Shown here piece by piece: positions 55,507 through 63,908 of a stretch of DNA of 64,000 bases. Within the stretch, counting starts at the first letter, position 1. Every line of letters starts with the position of its first letter. Location: positions 82,708-146,707 of the forward strand of contig JABWCD010000023.1 of the NCBI GenBank assembly GCA_013359265.1, written 5' to 3'. This DNA is from Candidatus Hydrogenedentota bacterium. Its GTDB lineage: Bacteria; Hydrogenedentota; Hydrogenedentia; Hydrogenedentales; SLHB01. The position numbers and the translations under genes are program-made. The notes beneath the pieces are model-generated. The model did not search any database. It was not told where the DNA came from and saw only the letters and a program-made list of their open reading frames with translations.

Positions 55507-56997
55507 ATGATCCTGCAACACCTCGGCATCTACGGATGGAAGGACGCTGACGAAAACCTCGTCCTCGCTTCACTCCTCACCGGCGACCCGCTCCTGCTCA
55601 TCGGCAACCACGGGTGCGCCAAGACCCACGTCGCCAACAAAGTGGCCCAGGCACTCGGGCGCACCTTCCTCGTGTACGACGCATCGAAGTGCATGTTCGA
55701 AGACGTATTGGGCTATCCCAATGTGGAAAAGCTCAAATACGGCATCGTCGAGTACGTCCCGAGCCCCGTCACCATCTGGGACAAGGAACTCGTCCTCATT
55801 GACGAACTCAACCGCGCGGTACCCGAACTCCAAAGCAAATGGCTCGAGATCATCCGCTCAAGGAGAATCATGGGCTTCACCACCCGGGTCAAATGGGTGT
55901 GGAGCGCCATGAACCCGCTTAGCTACAGCGCCACCCAAGCCCTGGACGACGCGCTCATCGGCCGCTTCGCCCTCTTCCTCTACCCGCCGGAGATCCTTCA
56001 GATGGACGAAGCAGACCGCATCCGGGTCGCCACGCACATCAACGGCGATGACGCACCCAGCTTGTCCGAGTGGACCAATGGCGTGTCCGCGGGGACCGTG
56101 CCGCAAACCAACCTGGAAGAAGTCGCCACAAACCTGCGAACGGTACTCGCCATCGCGGGCAGACACTTCCTCAGGCTCCGGGACCAGCTCGGGACCCTGC
56201 CGGAGTTTCTCGCGAAGTTCTGCGACCTGCTCGTGCGCGAGACGAAAGGCGAAGTGGCGCTCGACGGCCGCCGGCTGGGGTTCATCCACCGCAATCTCAT
56301 CGCCAACCGCGCCGTCGAACTCGCGAAAGCGGAAGTACTCCAGGCGCCGCTGCCAGACTTCGTACAGTCGTCCCGCTACGTGGTACAGAGCAGCATACCC
56401 GTCGGCCTCAACGACGCGTCTCTCAAACGGGACGAGGCCGTCCACAAGATGGAGATATGCTTCGACCTCCTCAGCCGGTATTTTGAAGAAGGCGCCGAAC
56501 TGCATACGGTCAACCTTATCTACGAACTCTTCACCACACCGGACCTCATGCGCAAGGCGGAGCTGTTGCTGACCTGCGACCTCGGCGAGTTCGCGCTGTC
56601 CAAAGCCTGGACCGACCTCATGGCCGAAGACCGGGACATCACGCTCCTTGCGTACACGGCACTGCAAGTCGAGGCGCGCCGTCCAGGCACGGTTCCGCAG
56701 GAACTGCTCGCATCGCTGTCCGCGAAAGTCGCGCCGGAAAACCTCAGCACGAAATGCATCGGCCACCTGCGCAACCGGGACATCGAATATGTACACGAAG
56801 TGGAACGGCTGCTCGACCATCCCACCGACTTGACGAAGCTGGTCGCATACCAGCGGGTGAAACAGCTCGTGGACACAGGGAATCTCACCCCACGGAAAGT
56901 CCAGGACACCGAGCACGCCATCGCCGAGGACATCGAGACATTCGAATCCATGCTCAACGGCGAAACGGACCCAATGAAAGGAGGAAAGGCCGCATGA
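55507..56997 (+). CDS. MoxR-family AAA+ ATPase
   Basis: Walker A is GNHGCAKT (residues 33-40), Walker B LVLIDELNR (95-103), and the sensor-like segments (SAMNPL, ALIGRFALF) follow. Length 496. MoxR ATPases remodel a vWA partner; here the metallopeptidase-vWA gene lies 2 kb upstream in the same direction. The next gene overlaps by 4 bases. Confidence 0.9.
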   Translation: MILQHLGIYGWKDADENLVLASLLTGDPLLLIGNHGCAKTHVANKVAQALGRTFLVYDASKCMFEDVLGYPNVEKLKYGIVEYVPSPVTIWDKELVLIDELNRAVPELQSKWLEIIRSRRIMGFTTRVKWVWSAMNPLSYSATQALDDALIGRFALFLYPPEILQMDEADRIRVATHINGDDAPSLSEWTNGVSAGTVPQTNLEEVATNLRTVLAIAGRHFLRLRDQLGTLPEFLAKFCDLLVRETKGEVALDGRRLGFIHRNLIANRAVELAKAEVLQAPLPDFVQSSRYVVQSSIPVGLNDASLKRDEAVHKMEICFDLLSRYFEEGAELHTVNLIYELFTTPDLMRKAELLLTCDLGEFALSKAWTDLMAEDRDITLLAYTALQVEARRPGTVPQELLASLSAKVAPENLSTKCIGHLRNRDIEYVHEVERLLDHPTDLTKLVAYQRVKQLVDTGNLTPRKVQDTEHAIAEDIETFESMLNGETDPMKGGKAA

Positions 56998-58385
56998 AAA
57001 CGCTCGAAACATTCCGGCTCTGGCTCGAGCCGGACAACGACATCCCGCAGTTCAATCGACTGCGCTGGGACCTCGTACCGGTGCCCGTCGCGGACGTACT
57101 GCTCCACGGCGTCCATCCCTGGATGGGCCCGGACAAACACCCTTCGCTCGAAGAGGCATTCCTCGAACGGTTCAACCAGGACGCCGCAAGAGTCACTACG
57201 CTTACCGGCCTGGGGTATACCAGCAACATCACCTCGCCCGGCGCATACTACGGGAAGATGAGCTCACGCTTCGAGCGGCTGCTCGAGAACATCCGCGACG
57301 ACGTCTACTTCGTGGACGAACTCACCTACCTTGACCTGCTCGAGATCGCCAAGGGGCGCATTCGCGAGACGTGGGACCACGGAATGGCGCTGAGGCTCGC
57401 GGAGAAAGCGCACCCCGGGTTCCAGGACCTCCGCCAATTCCTCAAGAGCAAGGACAAACGCATCAAGCTCTCGAGCTACGACGACATCGACAACTACAAC
57501 CTCGGCGCGCTCCTGTCGCTCGAAGACTTCGCGGACAAGGATACCCTGCTCATCGCCGAGGGTATCCCCACGCCAAACTTCCGGCACACGCGGTTCCTGC
57601 AAAGCGTCACCGACGAACAAGGGCGGCTACGGCTCGTGCCAGAACTCAAGCACCTGACCATGACCACCCTATTGCGCTCGAAAGACCCGCGGCTCTGCGG
57701 GGTCCACATCCAGTGGCATGTCACGCGCTCGGGCAACAACCTGACCTTCCACCCCGACGTAGGCGGGAGTCCAACAAAACGCGCCGCGGCCGAAGAGTTC
57801 GCGACCCGCTGGCGCACCGACCGCGGACGCTTGGTCTTCCAGACCGACATGGAACACCTCAGCAAGATGACAGAGGTGGAAGAAGCGGCTCCCTCGTTCC
57901 CTCGGCTCAACTACAAGAGCAAGGACGAAGGACAAACCGCCTATGCCGAACTCCGGCAGGCCCGCATCGAGGCCTACCACATCGGCAAGTACCCAACATG
58001 TGCGTCGAACGGAGAACAACTCCGCGAGGTACTCCGCACCTACGGCGTCCCCATGACCGGCAACAAGGAGGAACTGCTGGCAAAGCTCGCCAAACTGGCG
58101 GCACAGAAGTACGCGGAAAAGCAGCAGGACATGAACGCCTACTTCACAGCCAACCGGCTCGTCCTGGTAACGAAGCTGCCGGCGACAGCCGTGAAATTGT
58201 CCGTACTCGAAGATGTGCCCACACTGCACTGCCTGTTATTGACGATGTACGCCCTCCGCCACCTGCGCGGCAACGCCATCCTCGAACCCAACCATGAAAA
58301 CAACACCTACACCACCGAGGAACTCGCGCTGGCGCTGGTGAACGGCAAGGTGTCCCTGGTCGGCGGCTTCGTACGAGCCGCCTAA
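56994..58385 (+). CDS. SAP-domain-containing protein
   Basis: Residues 339-370 (EQLREVLRTYGVPMTGNKEE then LLAKLAKLAA) match the SAP helix-extended-helix motif that binds DNA. The rest of the 463-residue protein has no recognised domain. Start overlaps the MoxR stop, so it is co-translated. It could be the DNA-facing or target-specific partner of the MoxR/vWA pair. Confidence 0.7.
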   Translation: MKTLETFRLWLEPDNDIPQFNRLRWDLVPVPVADVLLHGVHPWMGPDKHPSLEEAFLERFNQDAARVTTLTGLGYTSNITSPGAYYGKMSSRFERLLENIRDDVYFVDELTYLDLLEIAKGRIRETWDHGMALRLAEKAHPGFQDLRQFLKSKDKRIKLSSYDDIDNYNLGALLSLEDFADKDTLLIAEGIPTPNFRHTRFLQSVTDEQGRLRLVPELKHLTMTTLLRSKDPRLCGVHIQWHVTRSGNNLTFHPDVGGSPTKRAAAEEFATRWRTDRGRLVFQTDMEHLSKMTEVEEAAPSFPRLNYKSKDEGQTAYAELRQARIEAYHIGKYPTCASNGEQLREVLRTYGVPMTGNKEELLAKLAKLAAQKYAEKQQDMNAYFTANRLVLVTKLPATAVKLSVLEDVPTLHCLLLTMYALRHLRGNAILEPNHENNTYTTEELALALVNGKVSLVGGFVRAA

Positions 58386-58398
58386 TCGCGGCTGTCTC

Positions 58399-58434
58399 GG
58401 GAGGCGGGAAACCCATAAGGAAGTACCGCCTCCC
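58399..58434 (+). terminator. terminator-like hairpin
   Basis: GGGAGGCGG (58399-58407) and CCGCCTCCC (58426-58434) pair over nine bases. It separates the MoxR operon from the radical SAM gene. Confidence 0.6.
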
Positions 58435-58548
58435 TATCCGCCGGATGGACGCGCCATCCAGTCGACCTGCCGGAACGGACAACAAAGCGGCACGACACGT
58501 CTATACGTATGGACGGCCACAACGTCCCATATAATAGGAGGCGCTACC

Positions 58549-59490
58549 ATGTCCGCTACCAACTGTAAACTGTACACCCGGTTTTTCGGCCATGAACCGC
58601 CTGCCAGCGTGAGCGTCGGCAAAAGCCAGGCGGACATCCTCACCGCCGGACGGGGCTTCATGGACGGCTTCGACCACACCATGCAACTCATGGTCGGATG
58701 CCCCGGCGGCTGCCTCTTCTGTTACGTCAAGAACGGCTACATGCTCGCACCCGTATCCGTCAAAGGACGCCTGGGCGACTTGTGGGGCTTCATCCTCCGG
58801 CACAAGGAGCGGCCCATCGAGAAGTTCCGCGCCCACCTGGAAAAAGGAACGCTCGCGAACAAGACCCTCTACTGGAGCGGCGTCACCGACCCCTACGCTT
58901 CCACACCGAAGGTCACACGCGGCATCTGGGAAACGCTGTGCGCCGTACCACCCGAACTGCGGCCCAAGCGGATCGCCGTGCAGAGCCGCTTCCGCCCGGA
59001 CCGTGACGCGGACATCATTGTGCACTATGCGGCAGATACCCATCCGTCCGATGGCGGACCGGCAGTGGTGTTCAGTTACAGCATCGGCACCGACCGCAAC
59101 GACCTCATCAATGCGTGGGAACGTGCCACACCGTCATTCGAGCAACGCATGAACTGTGTAACCAGACTCCGCGAAGCCGGACTATTCGTGGTGGTCACAC
59201 TGAGCCCCTTCAGCTTGTGGAACGATCTGCAGGGCACGCTGCAGCGGTTCAAGGACATCGGCGTTGCGTACGTAACCATGCTGTTCTTCAAGTGCGGCAC
59301 CCGTTCGGCGAACACGCCGCGCTATTTCCTCGATTACCTCGCCGAAACCCACCCGGAGTTGTTGGACGAGCAGTGGCAACAGGAACGCGTCGTGGAGGCA
59401 CGGGCGGTCTTCGGGCAAGACCGGGTGCTAATGGGACAGGACGGTTTCATTTCACTGACGCGCCCACACACTGTGGGACAGCGCTCATAG
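58549..59490 (+). CDS. radical SAM protein
   Basis: The cluster motif is CPGGCLFC (Cys 51, 55, 58), CxxxCxxC. The segment TLYWSGVTDPYAS fits SPL-like or Rv2578c-type radical SAM proteins. The 313-residue product starts at an ATG with AGGAGG site. The substrate is unknown; in this island it may modify a nucleic acid or peptide. Confidence 0.82.
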   Translation: MSATNCKLYTRFFGHEPPASVSVGKSQADILTAGRGFMDGFDHTMQLMVGCPGGCLFCYVKNGYMLAPVSVKGRLGDLWGFILRHKERPIEKFRAHLEKGTLANKTLYWSGVTDPYASTPKVTRGIWETLCAVPPELRPKRIAVQSRFRPDRDADIIVHYAADTHPSDGGPAVVFSYSIGTDRNDLINAWERATPSFEQRMNCVTRLREAGLFVVVTLSPFSLWNDLQGTLQRFKDIGVAYVTMLFFKCGTRSANTPRYFLDYLAETHPELLDEQWQQERVVEARAVFGQDRVLMGQDGFISLTRPHTVGQRS

Positions 59491-59562
59491 AGAAAAGGCA
59501 CCGCGCTGAAGCGAAACGCTTAAATACAACCTCACTTTACCACTCGCCAGAAGCAACATCTG

Positions 59563-60201
59563 GTGATGAACATGAACTTCGGATTCCCGCAACCCAAACC
59601 CTATCTCGACTGGTACACCTTTTCTTCACTCTACGCGCTTCCCTCCAATCCCAATCGCCGCTCGACTTCTTACAATGTCCCGCCTTTATCGTCCTATACG
59701 TTTACACCCAGCGACAGCGCTGCACCGTACGCTCCCTCGGCAGGTGGCAGCGCACACCTTGACGCCGTTACAGACAGTCTCGCCGTTAAGCCGAGCCAGG
59801 ACCCATTGGACACCTTCTTTTCCGCCAAGCGCACCTTCCTCGGTAAAAGCGTTGAAGATATCCTGGGAAGCATCTACGAGCGCATCAGCCTCAAATACGA
59901 AAACCTCCATCAACTCGAATACCAATCGATACGTCTCGGCACGCGCCTCCTCGAACTCAATAACTGCAACTGGGGCATGAACCCTCAGATCGAGCGAGTC
60001 CGCATCAATCTGGAACGCGAGATCCTTTCCACCGACACCGAGAAGCGCAACGAAGAGGTCGAATGCTGGCGCGACGTAACCCGCCTCAAGACCGAACTGC
60101 GCGAAGTATTACGAGAATTCAGCCAGGAAAAACAAAAGAGCGCACTCTTCGGCGACGCATCTACGAACCCATGGACGTACAACAACTCTGCCGGACATTG
60201 A
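59563..60201 (+). CDS. hypothetical coiled-coil protein
   Basis: The C-terminal half of the 212-residue product is strongly helical with charged heptads (for example NPQIERVRINLEREIL). The N-terminal half is Pro/Ser/Tyr-rich. No known domain is visible. Its last 31 bases overlap the ATPase gene that follows. Confidence 0.45.
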   Translation: MMNMNFGFPQPKPYLDWYTFSSLYALPSNPNRRSTSYNVPPLSSYTFTPSDSAAPYAPSAGGSAHLDAVTDSLAVKPSQDPLDTFFSAKRTFLGKSVEDILGSIYERISLKYENLHQLEYQSIRLGTRLLELNNCNWGMNPQIERVRINLEREILSTDTEKRNEEVECWRDVTRLKTELREVLREFSQEKQKSALFGDASTNPWTYNNSAGH

Positions 60202-62198
60202 AACCCATCATCGGCGCCAAGGCAGACCAGTACTGGCTCGCCTACCTCGCCGAAGACTACAGAGGCAAACAGGAAATAGAGACCGTACTTAATCTGCTTG
60301 CTGCCCGACTACTGGGAAGCGACGTGGAGAACCCGGAAGTGCACCTCTCCGCGCCACCCGAGAAGATCGTGGCGGGAGACTATCCCCTGGGTCACGTCGA
60401 GTACGCAGGCAATCTGCTCTATCCCTTCGGCATGCGGGAGGACGAGATTATCCAACACACGGCCATCTTCGGAAGATCGGGCGCGGGAAAAACCAACACC
60501 GTGTTTCACGTCATCCAAGATTTTCTTGATCACAAGAAGCCGTTTGTCATATTCGATTGGAAGCGGAATTATCGCGATCTGTTGGCAGTGACTGACCAGG
60601 AGATACTTGTCTACACCGTCGGACGCGACACCGCGCCGTTCGTGTTCAACCCACTCATACCACCCGAAGGCACGGACGCAGCAGTCTGGCTCAAGAAACT
60701 CATCGAGATTATAGCGACGAGCTACTACCTCGGAGAAGGTGTCATGTTCTTACTGCAAGAGGCCATTCACGCTGTATACAAAGAGAAAGGCGTCTACTCG
60801 GCGAGACCAAAGCAGTACCCGACCTTCAACGACGTCCTTACCTGGCTCCACGAGCACCCGGTCAAAGGCAGGCAGGCGTTGTGGATGGACTCCACCATGC
60901 GCGGCGTGAAAAGCATGTGCTTTGGACACATGGGAGAAGTAGTCAATACCGGCGTACAGCCCAACGTCGGGGGATTGCTGTCTAAGAATGTAATCCTCGA
61001 ACTTGATGGTTTGACCAACGCGGACAAAGCACTCATTACCCAATCGCTCTTGCTCTGGATTCACCATTACCGACTCGCGCAACCCGATCGCGAGACATTC
61101 AAGCATGCCATCATCATCGAGGAAGCCCACCACATTCTCGCCAAACAGACAGGGCGCGGCGGGGAAGTCATCACCGAAACCATCCTGCGAGAAATTCGCG
61201 AACTCGGCGAAGCAATTACGCTTATCGATCAACACCCCAGCCTCATCTCCCTGCCGGCCCTCGGAAACACATATACGACGCTCACCATGAACCTCAAACA
61301 CAGCGCAGACGTGAGCGCCATCGCCGCGGCCATGCTCCTGCAAGACGAAGAAAAGGAAGTACTAGGAAGACTCCCCGTCGGCTCAGCAGTGGTGAAGTTG
61401 CAGGGACGCTGGCCTCGGGCCTTCCGCGTACGCGTCCCGCACACACCCATACCCAAAGGCACGATCAGCGACACCATGCTTCGAGAGAAAATGCAGCCCT
61501 ACCGCCTCGCGCCAACCGTCGTTGAGCAACCGACGGAAGCAAACCCAATCGATTCGATTGCGACATCAGTGCCTTCGGAGAGCCCAACAGAGCCGCAGCC
61601 GGGACTCGCGGACAACCATAAGGCGTTGCTCTTCGACGTGGCGCAGCAACCACTTTCCGGAATCGTGGAAAGGTACCGGCGCCTCGGCATCAGCAGGCGC
61701 AAAGGAAACACGGTAAAAGAGCAATGCGTACAGCTAGGACTCGTCAGCACCATCGAGATTCCCACGCGCAGCGGCCGGGTTGTGCTTCTCGAACTCACCG
61801 AAGAAGGCAAACGAACTCTCCGGCGGCACGACTACGAAGTCCCGGACAGGTCCAGATGGGGCAGCCTCGAACACGAATACTGGAAAACGAAAGTAGCCGA
61901 GCACCTCCAACGATTGGGGTGGACGGCAAGTATGGAAGAACCTGTAAACGGTTTCACGGATATCATCGCAAGGAGAGAAGGCCGCATCGTCGCGTGCGAG
62001 ATTGAAACCGGACGCTCGGACTGGCGCGCCAACGTCGTCAAGAACGTAAAGAAAGGCCACGCGCCAATCGTACTCATCGCAACCAATGAAGATGCGCACC
62101 GAGAAATCGCGGTCTGCGCGCCCAAAGAGTTCCAAGGAGTGGACCTGAAAGTCATCCAGGCCCAGGAGGTGGTAGAGAAGAACCAAGACCTAATCTGA
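60171..62198 (+). CDS. HerA/VirB4-like P-loop ATPase with wHTH and nuclease-like C-terminus
   Basis: Walker A is GRSGAGKT (residues 101-108) and Walker B IIIEEAHH (about 314-321). A helix-rich segment around residues 490-555 looks like a winged helix (VERYRRLGISRRKGNTVKEQ). The C-terminal 110 residues hold TDII (D597) and CEIETG (E610/E612), a nuclease-like pattern. Length is 675. The start at ATG 60171 overlaps the previous gene. Same architecture as the gene at 36157-38199. Confidence 0.8.
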   Translation: MDVQQLCRTLKPIIGAKADQYWLAYLAEDYRGKQEIETVLNLLAARLLGSDVENPEVHLSAPPEKIVAGDYPLGHVEYAGNLLYPFGMREDEIIQHTAIFGRSGAGKTNTVFHVIQDFLDHKKPFVIFDWKRNYRDLLAVTDQEILVYTVGRDTAPFVFNPLIPPEGTDAAVWLKKLIEIIATSYYLGEGVMFLLQEAIHAVYKEKGVYSARPKQYPTFNDVLTWLHEHPVKGRQALWMDSTMRGVKSMCFGHMGEVVNTGVQPNVGGLLSKNVILELDGLTNADKALITQSLLLWIHHYRLAQPDRETFKHAIIIEEAHHILAKQTGRGGEVITETILREIRELGEAITLIDQHPSLISLPALGNTYTTLTMNLKHSADVSAIAAAMLLQDEEKEVLGRLPVGSAVVKLQGRWPRAFRVRVPHTPIPKGTISDTMLREKMQPYRLAPTVVEQPTEANPIDSIATSVPSESPTEPQPGLADNHKALLFDVAQQPLSGIVERYRRLGISRRKGNTVKEQCVQLGLVSTIEIPTRSGRVVLLELTEEGKRTLRRHDYEVPDRSRWGSLEHEYWKTKVAEHLQRLGWTASMEEPVNGFTDIIARREGRIVACEIETGRSDWRANVVKNVKKGHAPIVLIATNEDAHREIAVCAPKEFQGVDLKVIQAQEVVEKNQDLI

Positions 62199-62348
62199 AC
62201 GCGGAAAGCGAAAGACAACACCTTTGGAGGGTATTTCAGGAGTTCCAGCGCAGGATGGCCTGCTCAAGCTAGATGAAGGACTATTCATCCGATTCCACTT
62301 CCGCACAAGTGAATCCTGGGCTATTCCTCGCAAGCAACGCTTGCTCGT

Positions 62349-62741
62349 CTATCCCAGTATTCTCTTCAAGAACAAGAAGACGAGTTCCCAATCTTCAGAT
62401 TTCTCCGGCCTTCGACCTCTAAAATGTATCTGCTTCAGCATCTCCACGTCCTGCTCCTGCAGACCAATCTCCTTCCCGCGCTTGCGCGCCAAGTCTCGGA
62501 GCCCCTTCGGCACCTTCGCCAGCACGTCCTTTGAAATGATCTCGGGCACGCCCACAAGGTCGGATACGGTCGTACCCAGCGCCGCCGCAAGCTTGCGCAA
62601 CACCTCGCCTGTGGGGTTCGCTCGCCGACCGCTCTCTATTTGCCAGATATATGGCTTCGAGATACCCGAGGACTCGGCCAACTCCTCCACGCTCAGGCGC
62701 CGGGCCTCACGCAACGACTTCACTTTCTCCGCTAAATCCAT
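62349..62741 (-). CDS. XRE-family transcriptional regulator
   Basis: An N-terminal helix-turn-helix (LSVEELAESSGISKPYIWQI) is followed by a C-terminal domain rich in charged helices. At 130 residues it resembles ImmR-type repressors. It is divergent from a small membrane-protein gene, with an operator-like inverted repeat between them. It may control that gene or the element. Confidence 0.85.
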   Translation of the reverse strand: MDLAEKVKSLREARRLSVEELAESSGISKPYIWQIESGRRANPTGEVLRKLAAALGTTVSDLVGVPEIISKDVLAKVPKGLRDLARKRGKEIGLQEQDVEMLKQIHFRGRRPEKSEDWELVFLFLKRILG

Positions 62742-62786
62742 ACGCCACCTCCCATTGCGAAGCTATGGTATCCAAGAAGTATGCTA

Positions 62787-62841
62787 TAGACAAGCGACGG
62801 AAAACTATGCGATAATATACTTACAGGCGCGTATCGCATAG
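62787..62841 (+). promoter_or_regulatory. promoter with XRE operator-like inverted repeat
   Basis: TAGACA (62787-62792) and GATAAT (62811-62816) are separated by 18 bases, towards the membrane-protein gene. CTATGCGATA (62805-62814) and TATCGCATAG (62832-62841) are perfect inverted repeats covering the promoter. A bound repressor there would block transcription. Confidence 0.65.
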
Positions 62842-62863
62842 CGCACACCACAGGAGCAACACC

Positions 62864-63157
62864 ATGGATTTCCTCACCAAGACATATTTCCAAAACCCGG
62901 ACCTCTACAACGTCATCATCGGCATCCTCATCTTCTACGGACTCGGCCGCATCGCCTTCTGGCGCAACGCCGACGGCCTCCACGTCGGCGGACCGCTCGC
63001 CGTGGGACTCGGCCTGTTGCTGACGATTGCCATCATCACCTGGGCACACGACAACGGACGCGTCATCCAGGAATTCGGCCCTCTTGCGGCCGGTCTGGTC
63101 GTCGGCGCCGTCATCACACTCGGCATCAACGCATTCCGCAAATCCGGACAGTTCTGA
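62864..63157 (+). CDS. small membrane protein
   Basis: The 97-residue product has about three hydrophobic segments (NVIIGILIFYGLGRIAFW, PLAVGLGLLLTIAIITWA and PLAAGLVVGAVITLG). An AGGAG site precedes the ATG. The role is unknown; it may be a pore or anchor controlled by the adjacent XRE regulator. Confidence 0.65.
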   Translation: MDFLTKTYFQNPDLYNVIIGILIFYGLGRIAFWRNADGLHVGGPLAVGLGLLLTIAIITWAHDNGRVIQEFGPLAAGLVVGAVITLGINAFRKSGQF

Positions 63158-63521
63158 GTATCCCCTCGGGAGTAGTAACGGAATAGGAAGGTTTAAATGG
63201 GCAAGCGCATTCGCAACCCGAATGCGCGACCCCATACCTTTGCGACGATACCTACGAGCACGAAAACTTTTGAAGCAGAAGCTCCGCGACGTAGAGCGGA
63301 AATTGCGCTCCTACCATAGTCACCGAAAACCGGCTGTCAAAATCTGAAAAATACAACCTGGCGCCGAAGCACTTAGTGTGCCTATTGGGCCCCCGATACG
63401 TGTGAAACATCGCGATTGCCCACATGATGACATTTGCCACTTCAATTGGGGTATTCTTTTGACTGCTATGTGGTTAATGTGGTTAGTCCGGCATCCAAAA
63501 TAGGGGGGAGGTCACCTGCCC
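63158..63521. other. intergenic region, mostly unassigned
   Basis: No convincing gene is seen apart from a small low-confidence ORF at 63197. A TTGACT hexamer at 63459-63464 could be the -35 of the gene starting at 63522, but its -10 is weak. Confidence 0.4.
63197..63319 (+). CDS. possible small basic protein
   Basis: A 40-codon frame begins ATG after an AGGAAGG site and contains many Arg and Pro residues. There is no recognised similarity, so this may be chance. Confidence 0.2.
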   Translation: MGKRIRNPNARPHTFATIPTSTKTFEAEAPRRRAEIALLP

Positions 63522-63908
63522 ATGACGGCCAGTTCGGAGGCCATGCCCGCTACTTCCGGCTCAATGCCACGTGAGGTTTGCTGCATAAATACGCATACCC
63601 TCGACCGCTATGTTCGCCAGAAGAAGGGGGACACAGGTATCGCGCAATTGCTTGACGGTGTTGGCGCTGGCGAGGAGGCCCTGCTCGACACAAATAATTG
63701 GATCTCGATGGCTGCGTTTCGCGTAATGATGCGCAATATCAAGATCGTGTTCGAACAGCCAAGTCCGACGTGCTCTTTCAGGCTTGGTCAGGCCATGTCC
63801 GGTACCGAGTCCGGCCCACTCTTTTTCATTGTGCGCCTCATTGGGGATACTCGGCTGGTTCTCCGAAACGCCCCAAGTTATAACCGTCGATTCAATATCG
63901 ACCGGGCG
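63522..63908 (+). pseudogene. sensor-like protein N-terminus, disrupted by an IS3 element
   Basis: The frame from ATG 63522 (with an upstream GGGGGGAGG site) reads through with no stop until the IS. The segment LLDTNNWISMAAFRVMMRN and TCSFRLGQAMSG resembles the N-terminal domain common to histidine kinases and related sensors. The natural reading is lost at the IS boundary near 63909, so the gene is truncated at about 129 codons. Family assignment is by eye. Confidence 0.6.

Noticed and set aside
33098..63500. Second copy of the tRNA-Val 3' end (attR)
   Set aside because: I scanned for the T-loop and acceptor sequence and saw no match, so no right attachment site is reported.
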